Assembly: GCA_030529305.1 (NCBI GenBank)
Contig: JAUMXD010000027.1
Coordinates: 1-17,364 of the forward strand
Source of the DNA: Allobrachymonas sp.
Lineage (GTDB): Bacteria > Pseudomonadota > Gammaproteobacteria > Burkholderiales > Burkholderiaceae
Direction of reading: 5' to 3'
DNA: 17,364 nucleotides
The translations under genes and the position numbers were made by a program. Below, piece by piece: positions 1-6,515 of this stretch. Below the pieces are notes generated by a model. The model ran no database searches and was not told where the DNA came from. It saw only the letters and a program-made list of their open reading frames with translations. The number at the start of each line of letters is the position of its first letter. Position 1 is the stretch's first letter.

Positions 1-2
1 AG

Positions 3-134
3 GACGAAATGGACGAAGCCGAGCGCCGCGCCATTGCCGAGGCCGAAGCGCTGGAGCTGGCTGGAGGCGATGCCCAAGCCGCAACGGCAGATGATGCCGA
101 TGTGGCCGCAGCCCCAACCAACGACAGCGAATAA
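3..134 (+). CDS. C-terminal end of an unidentified protein (5' truncated)
   Basis: An open frame enters at the left edge and ends with TAA at 132-134, giving the last 43 residues of a protein. The visible part is acidic and rich in Ala and Glu. It begins with a probably helical charged stretch (DEMDEAERRAIAEAEALEL) and ends in a low-complexity Ala/Asp tail. No catalytic motif is present and I cannot name the family. The strong terminator at 209-245 downstream supports this as the real 3' end of a transcription unit. Codon use matches the neighbouring genes. The true start lies outside the window. Confidence 0.6.
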   Translation, partial: DEMDEAERRAIAEAEALELAGGDAQAATADDADVAAAPTNDSE

Positions 135-179
135 AGCGCCAACCGCGTTGGCCGATGCGTCAAATGCCACCCATGCAGA

Positions 180-210
180 TTGACGCAACGGTCAAGCGAT
201 TCACGATAAA
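180..210 (+). promoter_or_regulatory. candidate sigma-70 promoter for rsmB, overlapping a terminator
   Basis: TTGACG (180-185) matches the -35 consensus at five of six positions. GATAAA (205-210) matches the -10 consensus at four of six. The 19-bp spacer is longer than ideal. Initiation would fall near 217, inside the terminator hairpin that follows the upstream gene, so the new transcript would lack the left arm and escape termination. Predicted by eye only. Confidence 0.35.
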
Positions 211-245
211 GGTCTGTGCTGCCTGATGCGGCACAGACCTTTTTT
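209..245 (+). terminator. rho-independent terminator of the upstream gene
   Basis: An 11-bp perfect stem (209-219 with 231-241) closes an 11-nt loop and runs into a T-tract (240-245). This is a textbook intrinsic terminator on the plus strand, about 75 bases after the stop of the partial gene at the left edge. It also shows that a GTG start for rsmB at 216, inside the stem, is unlikely. Confidence 0.85.
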
Positions 246-275
246 ATGGCGCGCGATTCAGGTAGCCTTCGCAGA

Positions 276-2168
276 ATGACACAGAAGCAAACACAAACCC
301 CGCCACGCAAACAGGGGCAAAAACCGGTGCAGCCAACAGCGAGCCAGCCCTCAGGGCCAGCAAAAAGGCAAAAGCAGGCAAGAGATGCAGAGCGTTCCAT
401 GCCAGGCCGCAAGCCAGCAGCCCAGCAGGCTGCGGTGCACCGTGTGGTTTCGGCCGATGGCCGCATTGCCCTGTGGCAACAGTTGCAGTACGCTGCGCGG
501 CTGGTGCAAGCGGTGACGCAAGGCAGCAGCGCCCCCACGGTGCTGGATGAACTGCCATCTGCCCTGCGCGCCGGTGTGCAGGCGCTGGCTTATTTGGCCC
601 TGCGCCGCTTGGGCATGGCCCGTTGGTTGCGCGAACAGCTGGTGCCGCGTAACCCGCCGCCCGCTGTGGATGCCTTGCTGTGCACGGCGCTGGCTTTGGC
701 GTGGGAGCCGGCGAGTGAAGCGGCCCGTACAGACGTCAATGCACGTCATGAAACTGCATCTGCACATGGCGATGACGATAAGCCACAGCGGGCTGGATCA
801 AGCGCAGGGGCAGCGCAGAGCGATGCATCGCCCTACAACGACTTCACGCTGGTGCATCAAGCCGTGGAAGCTGCACGCCAGCATCCGCGCATGCGGCATC
901 AGGCTGGTTTGGTCAATGCCTGTTTGCGCGCCTTCATGCGCGAGCGCGAGGCTTGGCAGGCACGCTGCCACCAAGCTGCGCCACAAGGCCGGGCGGAGTT
1001 GCTCAATCTGCCCGCTTGGTGGTGGCAACGTCTGCAGGCCGATTACCCCGAATCTGCTGCAACCGCAAGCGCCCATGCGGCTGCCGAAGCAGCAGATGCA
1101 ACTGGTGCCGCATTTGCAAGAGATGGCTCCAAGGAATCGTCTGCGCGTTCACTTGCAAGCGCTGCCGCTCGTCCGCAGCCGCAAGCCATGAGCACGGCCG
1201 CAGCCATTGCACTGGCCGGGCAGCATCAGCCGCCCATGCATCTGCGTGTGAACGCGCGTTGCTTGTCGCCCGCCCAATATCTGCAAGAGCATCTGTTGCC
1301 CGCCGGATTGGCCGGGCAATTGCATGGGGCGTATGGCGTGGTGCTGCACAAGCCTTGCCCGGTGCAGCAGCTGCCAGGGTTTACGCGGGGCTGGGTATCG
1401 GTGCAAGACGCGGCCGCGCAGTTAGCCGCTCCCTTGTTGCTGCAAGCCTTGCAGACGCAGCCTGGCGAAAAGGTAGATGCAAAGGCGGGCGCGCGTACCG
1501 GTACGCGCCTGCGCTTGCTCGATGCCTGCGCGGCCCCCGGTGGCAAAACGGCGCACTTGCTGGAGCTGGGTGAGCATGAGGTAACGGCGCTGGATATCGA
1601 CGCCGCCCGCTGCGCGCGCATCACCGAAAACTTGCAGCGCCTGGGGCTGCACGCGCAAGTGCTGGTGGCCGATGCGGGTCAGCCGGCTGCGTGGTGGAAT
1701 GGTCAGCCGTTTGACGGCATCTTGCTCGATGCGCCTTGCAGCGCATCAGGCATCGTGCGCCGCCACCCCGACATTGCCTGGGTGCGCCGCGAGGCCGACA
1801 TTGCCCAGCTGGCGCGTACGCAACAGCATCTGTTGCACACCTTGTGGCCGCTGCTGCGCCCGGGCGGCGTGCTGCTGTATGCCACTTGCTCGGTCTTTCG
1901 GGCCGAGGGGCAAGATCAGATCGATGCGTTTCTTGCGCGCCACAGCGACGCCGCAAGTTTGCCCGCGCCCGGGCATTTGCTGCCCACAAATGGGCTGGCG
2001 GCGGCGGGGCTGGTGCACAATGGGCCGCAGGCCGTGCCTGAAAAGGTCGTGCCATCTTCTTTGCCTCCTTTTGCACAACCCTCTGCCCAGGCGGCTGGCG
2101 CTGCGTGCCCCCCGCAATGGCTGGATCACGATGGTTTCTATTACGCCTTGCTTGCCAAAACTGTTTGA
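276..2168 (+). CDS. rsmB: 16S rRNA (cytosine-967-C5)-methyltransferase RsmB/Sun
   Basis: RsmB methylates C5 of cytosine 967 in 16S rRNA using S-adenosylmethionine, in the cytoplasm. The N-terminal third contains the NusB-like RNA-binding region. The C-terminal Rossmann domain shows the SAM motif DACAAPGGK (about 416-424), APCSASG with Cys488, and YATCS with Cys538; the two cysteines match the conserved pair of this family, one of them the nucleophile. At about 630 residues it is much longer than the usual 430-450. The excess lies in Ala-rich, low-complexity segments around bases 705-830 and 1050-1215, plus a short one near 1470-1500. The start is uncertain. ATG 276 is preferred; ATG 246 is possible, and GTG 216 sits inside a terminator stem. 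No strong ribosome binding site precedes any of them. The 3' end overlaps the DUF4390 gene, and rsmB followed by that gene and ntrY/ntrX is a familiar betaproteobacterial order. Confidence 0.93.
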   Translation: MTQKQTQTPPRKQGQKPVQPTASQPSGPAKRQKQARDAERSMPGRKPAAQQAAVHRVVSADGRIALWQQLQYAARLVQAVTQGSSAPTVLDELPSALRAGVQALAYLALRRLGMARWLREQLVPRNPPPAVDALLCTALALAWEPASEAARTDVNARHETASAHGDDDKPQRAGSSAGAAQSDASPYNDFTLVHQAVEAARQHPRMRHQAGLVNACLRAFMREREAWQARCHQAAPQGRAELLNLPAWWWQRLQADYPESAATASAHAAAEAADATGAAFARDGSKESSARSLASAAARPQPQAMSTAAAIALAGQHQPPMHLRVNARCLSPAQYLQEHLLPAGLAGQLHGAYGVVLHKPCPVQQLPGFTRGWVSVQDAAAQLAAPLLLQALQTQPGEKVDAKAGARTGTRLRLLDACAAPGGKTAHLLELGEHEVTALDIDAARCARITENLQRLGLHAQVLVADAGQPAAWWNGQPFDGILLDAPCSASGIVRRHPDIAWVRREADIAQLARTQQHLLHTLWPLLRPGGVLLYATCSVFRAEGQDQIDAFLARHSDAASLPAPGHLLPTNGLAAAGLVHNGPQAVPEKVVPSSLPPFAQPSAQAAGAACPPQWLDHDGFYYALLAKTV

Positions 2169-2940
2169 TGCCTCGCTTGCCTGGCTCCGGCCCTGCGGGC
2201 AGGGCAGGCTGCGCTGGTGGTGCGGCGCCGTGCTGATGCTGCTGTGCGCCTTGGCGCTGCGGCCTGCCGTTGCGCAAACGCGCTTGAAGCAGGGCGCACC
2301 CGCCATCACCGATGTGCGTTTCGATTTGGGTGAAGACGGCGTGCGCATGAGCGGCAACATCCGCTTCACGGTTTCCACACACCTGCAAGAAACGCTTGAA
2401 CGCGGCGTGCCCGTGTACTTTTTGTTCGAGACGCAAACCACGCGCAGCCGTTGGTATTGGGCGGGCAAGGTGGTTAACAGCAACAAGCGCTATGTGCGCC
2501 TGCTTTACCAGCCGCTTACGCGGCGCTGGCGCGTCAACGTCAGCAGCGAGCCGATTCACCGCGGCAGCGTGGGCGTGCTGCTGAGCCAGAATTTCGACAG
2601 CCTGGAATCGGCCCTGAGCGCCGTGCGCCGCATCTCGAGCTGGCAAGTGCTCACGGCTGAGCAATGGTCGGCCGATCACAACTACACCGTGCGCGTGCGC
2701 TTGCGGCTGGATATTTCGCAGCTGGGGCAAACCTTTCAGGGCGGGCCAGCCTGGCAGTCTGAATGGGGGCTGGACGTTGAGCGTGACTTCTCTCTCAACG
2801 CCAGCAGCTTGGGCAAAACCGTGAGTCAGCTGTCGTCACAGTTTGCAGGTGCTTGGCAGCCGGGCGCACGGCTGGGCAGCCAGTGGAGCCCGGCAGATTG
2901 GGGCTTGAGCCGAGGCCAGGACTCACGGGCCGAGCCATGA
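2131..2940 (+). CDS. DUF4390 domain-containing exported protein
   Basis: The protein has about 269 residues and an N-terminal export signal: basic residues (GRLRWW), a hydrophobic core (about 31-44) and an AVA-Q cleavage-type site near residue 48. The mature part is beta-rich and fits the DUF4390 family, a protein of unknown function that sits between rsmB and ntrY in betaproteobacteria. That position suggests an envelope role linked to the sensor kinase, but this is inference. The start is taken at ATG 2131, which overlaps the rsmB end by 38 bases; the unusually long region before the hydrophobic core leaves TTG 2152 possible. Its stop overlaps the ntrY start in an ATGA arrangement at 2937-2940, so the two are probably translationally coupled. 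Confidence 0.85.
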   Translation: MVSITPCLPKLFDASLAWLRPCGQGRLRWWCGAVLMLLCALALRPAVAQTRLKQGAPAITDVRFDLGEDGVRMSGNIRFTVSTHLQETLERGVPVYFLFETQTTRSRWYWAGKVVNSNKRYVRLLYQPLTRRWRVNVSSEPIHRGSVGVLLSQNFDSLESALSAVRRISSWQVLTAEQWSADHNYTVRVRLRLDISQLGQTFQGGPAWQSEWGLDVERDFSLNASSLGKTVSQLSSQFAGAWQPGARLGSQWSPADWGLSRGQDSRAEP

Positions 2941-5507
2941 CGAGCACAGGCACGCTCAAACAATTCTGGCGCACCCGCACCGCCCGCTGGACGGTGATGG
3001 CTGGCATCGTGCTGGTGGCCTGCATCGCGCTGGTGCTGATGTTTTTGCTGGCGCAATCCACCAACAGCGCCGTTTACGAACGCAATTACCAACACCTGTT
3101 GGTGGCCAATGCGGTGGCGGCGGGTTTGCTGTTTTTGGTGTTGCTGTGGCTGGCCGTGCGCATGTGGCGCGGCTTGCGGCGCGGCAAATTCGGCAGTCGC
3201 TTGCTGCTGAAGCTGGCGCTGGTGTTTGCGCTGGTGGCCAGTGTGCCGGGGGCCTTGCTGTATCTGGTGGCTTACCAGTTCGTGTCGCGCTCGATCGAGA
3301 GCTGGTTCGACGTGAAGGTGGAGCGAGCCCTGAGCGCGGGCCTGAGCCTGGGCCAAAGCGTGCTTGATACCCTCACGGCTGATGCTGCCAACAAGGCACA
3401 GGCCGCGGCCTATGTGCTGGGCGCGCAGCCCGCCTTTGACATGGGCATGACGCTGGATCATCTGCGCAGCCAGCAAAATGCCGATCGCCTGGTGCTGTGG
3501 AGCGCATCAGGCCAGCAGATTGCGGCTTCCTCCCAGCAGAGCTTTGCCGCTGCGATTCAGCCGCCCAGCGCCGAGGTGCTGGCGCAATTGCAGCAGCAGC
3601 CCGTGGTGGCTTATGTAGAAGGGCTGGAAGAAGCGGGCGAGCAGGCTGCTACCGCACAAGAAGCAAATGCGGCACCAGCCGCACAAGCCACGCCAGCAGG
3701 GCAGGGTGCTTCGGGCGAAGCATCGAGTGAAGCTCCAAATGACGGTTCAAATGCCACTGCAGATGCAAAGGCAGGCGCGGGGTCTGTGTCTATCGTGGCC
3801 TATACCTTGGTGCGCCCGGCGCAATTCGGCCTGCACAACGAAACCTGGGTGCTGCAGCTGACTCAAGCTGTGGCGACCGATTTGTTGCACAACGCCGTGC
3901 TGGTGCAAGAGGCCAACCGCGACTATCAAGAGCGCGCGCTTACGCGCGTTGGCATGCAGCGCATGTTCATCGGCACGCTCACGCTTTCATTGTTTTTGGC
4001 CGTGTTTGGCGCGGTGCTGCTGGCCGCGCTTATCTCCGCGCAATTGGCACGCCCACTGCTGCTGCTGGCCGCCGGTGTGCGCCAGGTGGCTCAAGGCGAT
4101 TTGCGGCCCAAGCACATTCACGATGCGCGCGATGAGCTGGGCGGCCTCACCCGCGCCTTTGCGCGCATGACGCAACAGCTGGCCGATGCGCGCCAGGCCG
4201 CCGCCAGCAGCCTGGCCGAGCTGGACGCTTCTCGATCCGAGCTGCAAACCATCCTCGACAACCTCAGCTCCGGCGTGCTGGTGCTGCATCCCGATGGCAC
4301 CATCCTCTCGGCCAACCCTGGCGCCAGCCGCATTCTGCGCATCGCGCAAGAAGAGCTGCCCGGCCACACGCTGGGCGCGCTCGAAGGCTTGCAGCAACTG
4401 GGCGATACCGTGCAGCAGCAGTTCGATGCCTTGGCGGGTGCAGAGCCCGTGCCGGACGCCGAGGCCGACACCATCATCGAACAGGATGAGCAAACGCTGG
4501 ATCGCATGGATGAGGCCAGCACTGCGCAAGCCGCTTTTGCAACATCTGCTGCCGAAGCTGAAAACAGCGGCTGGCCAGCGGCTGGCTCCGGCAACTACTG
4601 GCAGCACTCGATGGAGCTCAATCCCCCCGCGCACGAAGGCTTGCAGCAAGAGGCCATCACCCTGGTGCTGCGTGGCGCCTTGCTGCCCGAAAGCGAAGTA
4701 CCCGGCGCGCGCTTGCTGGTGTTTGAAGACATTTCGGCTGAAGTCTCGGCCCAGCGCGCCCAGGCCTGGGGCGAAGTGGCGCGCCGCCTGGCGCACGAAA
4801 TCAAGAACCCGCTCACGCCCATCCGGCTTTCGGCCGAGCGGCTGGAAATGAAGCTCATGGCCCACTTGCCCTCCAAAGAGCAAGAGGTGCTGGCCCGCTC
4901 GGTACGCACCATCGTCGAGCAGGTCGATGCCATGAAGCGACTGGTGGACGAATTCCGCGACTATGCCCGCCTGCCCGCTGCGCAATTGCAACCGCTGGAT
5001 GTGAACGCCCTCATCAACGATGTGCTGCATTTGTATGGGGCCGAAAATGCCCAGGTGCCCGTGCATGCCGAGCTGGACCCCGATTGCCAACCCGTGCTGG
5101 CCGATGCGCAACAGCTGCGCCAAGTCATCCACAACCTGCTGCAAAACGCGCAAGACGCGCAGCAGCAAGCCGAGCGCCAAACAAACGAGCCGGTGCTGAT
5201 CCAAACCCAATGGCGGCCCGCTGCGCAGCGCGTGCGCCTGACGGTGAGTGATGCCGGGCCGGGCTTTCCGGAGCACATCCTGCAACGTGCGTTCGAGCCT
5301 TACGTCACCACCAAATCGCGCGGCACCGGCCTGGGGCTGCCCATGGTGAAAAAAATTGCCGACGAGCACAACGCGCGCATCACTATCAGCAACCGCGTGC
5401 AAGACGGCGTGGTGATCGGCGCGCAAGTCAACCTGCTGATTCCGGCGGCTGAGCAAACGCAGGCAGACGTGCCGCAGCTGGACTTGTGGTCGCATCCGGC
5501 CGAGTAA
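2937..5507 (+). CDS. ntrY: NtrY-like membrane sensor histidine kinase
   Basis: This is an inner-membrane histidine kinase of about 856 residues, the sensor half of a two-component pair with the downstream regulator. There are three predicted membrane segments near the N-terminus (about 19-39, 54-76, 91-114), an extracytoplasmic region, and a fourth segment (about 344-367). A HAMP domain (about 368-420) and a PAS domain (from about 434) follow. The HisKA H-box LAHEIKNPLTPI carries the phosphorylatable His620. The ATPase domain shows an N-box (VIHNLLQNAQDA), DAGPGF and GTGLGLPMVKK. An Ala/Gly-rich low-complexity stretch (bases about 3630-3780) expands the sensor region, and a second acidic insert (about 4440-4600) lies between PAS and HisKA. 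The start is ATG 2937, overlapping the preceding stop. NtrY systems are linked to nitrogen or redox signals in other bacteria; the signal here is unknown. Confidence 0.93.
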   Translation: MTSTGTLKQFWRTRTARWTVMAGIVLVACIALVLMFLLAQSTNSAVYERNYQHLLVANAVAAGLLFLVLLWLAVRMWRGLRRGKFGSRLLLKLALVFALVASVPGALLYLVAYQFVSRSIESWFDVKVERALSAGLSLGQSVLDTLTADAANKAQAAAYVLGAQPAFDMGMTLDHLRSQQNADRLVLWSASGQQIAASSQQSFAAAIQPPSAEVLAQLQQQPVVAYVEGLEEAGEQAATAQEANAAPAAQATPAGQGASGEASSEAPNDGSNATADAKAGAGSVSIVAYTLVRPAQFGLHNETWVLQLTQAVATDLLHNAVLVQEANRDYQERALTRVGMQRMFIGTLTLSLFLAVFGAVLLAALISAQLARPLLLLAAGVRQVAQGDLRPKHIHDARDELGGLTRAFARMTQQLADARQAAASSLAELDASRSELQTILDNLSSGVLVLHPDGTILSANPGASRILRIAQEELPGHTLGALEGLQQLGDTVQQQFDALAGAEPVPDAEADTIIEQDEQTLDRMDEASTAQAAFATSAAEAENSGWPAAGSGNYWQHSMELNPPAHEGLQQEAITLVLRGALLPESEVPGARLLVFEDISAEVSAQRAQAWGEVARRLAHEIKNPLTPIRLSAERLEMKLMAHLPSKEQEVLARSVRTIVEQVDAMKRLVDEFRDYARLPAAQLQPLDVNALINDVLHLYGAENAQVPVHAELDPDCQPVLADAQQLRQVIHNLLQNAQDAQQQAERQTNEPVLIQTQWRPAAQRVRLTVSDAGPGFPEHILQRAFEPYVTTKSRGTGLGLPMVKKIADEHNARITISNRVQDGVVIGAQVNLLIPAAEQTQADVPQLDLWSHPAE

Positions 5508-5524
5508 AGACGCTCAAACGGCCT

Positions 5525-5556
5525 GGCACTGCGCAGTACTAGATGCAGCGAGTGCC
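5525..5556 (+). other. hairpin in the ntrY-ntrX intergenic gap
   Basis: GGCACT (5525-5530) pairs with AGTGCC (5551-5556), extended by CGC (5532-5534) with GCG (5548-5550) across a one-base bulge. There is no T-tract, so it is not a standard terminator. It may reduce read-through or stabilise the ntrY mRNA end. Confidence 0.35.
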
Positions 5557-5582
5557 TGATGCAGCGCAAGCCTGCAGTGGCG

Positions 5583-5609
5583 TTGGCGCGGGCCATTTGC
5601 TTGTATCAT
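5583..5609 (+). promoter_or_regulatory. weak candidate promoter before ntrX
   Basis: TATCAT (5604-5609) resembles a -10 box and TTGGCG (5583-5588) a -35 box, with a short 15-bp spacer. The position, about 45 bases before the ntrX start, would suit separate transcription of the regulator. Support is weak. Confidence 0.25.
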
Positions 5610-5651
5610 TGGCGCAACACGTTTTGATCGAAAGATAAGCAAGGCGAAGAG

Positions 5652-6386
5652 ATGGCAAACATTCTGGTCGTAGATGACGAGCATGGCATTCGTGAACTGC
5701 TCTTTGAAATCCTCAACGACGAAGGGCATACGGTTGATTTGGCAGAAAACGCCGCGCAAGCGCGTGACGCGCGCCAGCAATCCACTTACGACTTGGTGCT
5801 GCTCGACATCTGGATGCCCGACACCGACGGCGTGAGCTTGCTCAAGGAATGGGCCACGTCCAATCTGCTGACCATGCCCGTCATCATGATGAGCGGGCAC
5901 GCCACCATCGAAACCGCTGTTGAAGCCACGCGCATCGGGGCGCTGTCTTTCCTCGAAAAACCCATCACCCTGCAAAAACTGCTGGCCGCTGTGGAACTGG
6001 GCCTGAACCGCGATGCGGGCAAGCGCGCGGCCCCTGCAGCAGTCGTTGCAACGCTGCCGCCCGCTGCCGCCAGCATGAGTCATGCCAGCACAGGCAATGG
6101 CGTGGCGGCCAGCGTGGAAACCGTGATGGAACCCGCGCCTGGCTTTGTGCCCATGGCTGGCGTCATCATTCCGCAGCAACCCGCAGCCATTCAAAGCTTT
6201 GAACTCGACAAGCCACTGCGCGAAGCGCGCGACGATTTCGAGCGCGCCTACTTCACCTTCCACCTGCAGCGCGAAAAAGGCTCCATGACCCGCGTGGCCG
6301 AAAAAACCGGGCTGGAGCGCACCCACCTGTACCGCAAACTCAAGCAGCTGGGGGTGGAAGTCACGCGCGAACGCAAGGGCGGTTGA
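5652..6386 (+). CDS. NtrX-like response regulator: receiver plus Fis-type HTH, no AAA+ domain
   Basis: This 244-residue cytoplasmic response regulator is the probable partner of the upstream NtrY kinase. The receiver domain (about 1-120) has the acidic pair Asp8/Asp9, the phospho-acceptor Asp52 in LLDIWMPDTDG, Ser81 and Lys103. An Ala-rich linker (about 121-180) follows. The C-terminal about 60 residues form a Fis-type helix-turn-helix (GSMTRVAEKTGLERTHLYRK). The sigma-54-contacting AAA+ ATPase domain of classical NtrX (about 450 residues) is absent: there is no Walker A and no GAFTGA. It is therefore built like the ActR/RegA type and is unlikely to activate sigma-54 promoters. A purine-rich ribosome binding site (GGCGAAGAG) precedes ATG 5652. 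Confidence 0.9.
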   Translation: MANILVVDDEHGIRELLFEILNDEGHTVDLAENAAQARDARQQSTYDLVLLDIWMPDTDGVSLLKEWATSNLLTMPVIMMSGHATIETAVEATRIGALSFLEKPITLQKLLAAVELGLNRDAGKRAAPAAVVATLPPAAASMSHASTGNGVAASVETVMEPAPGFVPMAGVIIPQQPAAIQSFELDKPLREARDDFERAYFTFHLQREKGSMTRVAEKTGLERTHLYRKLKQLGVEVTRERKGG

Positions 6387-6402
6387 AGCCCGTTTGGGCT
6401 TT
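6386..6402 (+). terminator. weak terminator-like hairpin after ntrX
   Basis: AAGCCC (6386-6391) and GGGCTT (6396-6401) form a 6-bp stem with a GTTT loop directly after the ntrX stop codon. The T-run is only three bases, so termination would be partial at best. Confidence 0.3.
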
Positions 6403-6515
6403 GCATCGCTGGTGCACCGCTTGTTGTTTGCCATGCGCTATGTCTTGCCCGTGACGGCGGTGGTGGAAGCAGGCTGCACAACTGCAATCGAAATGCGCCT
6501 TGCAAGGCTTGGCTT

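Noticed and set aside
216..275. N-terminal extension of RsmB starting at GTG 216
   Set aside because: The first 20 codons overlap the terminator stem and T-tract and encode no conserved residues.
3987..5495. 502-codon minus-strand open frame opposite ntrY
   Set aside because: It is a GC-rich antisense shadow of a well-supported kinase gene, with no recognisable protein motifs.
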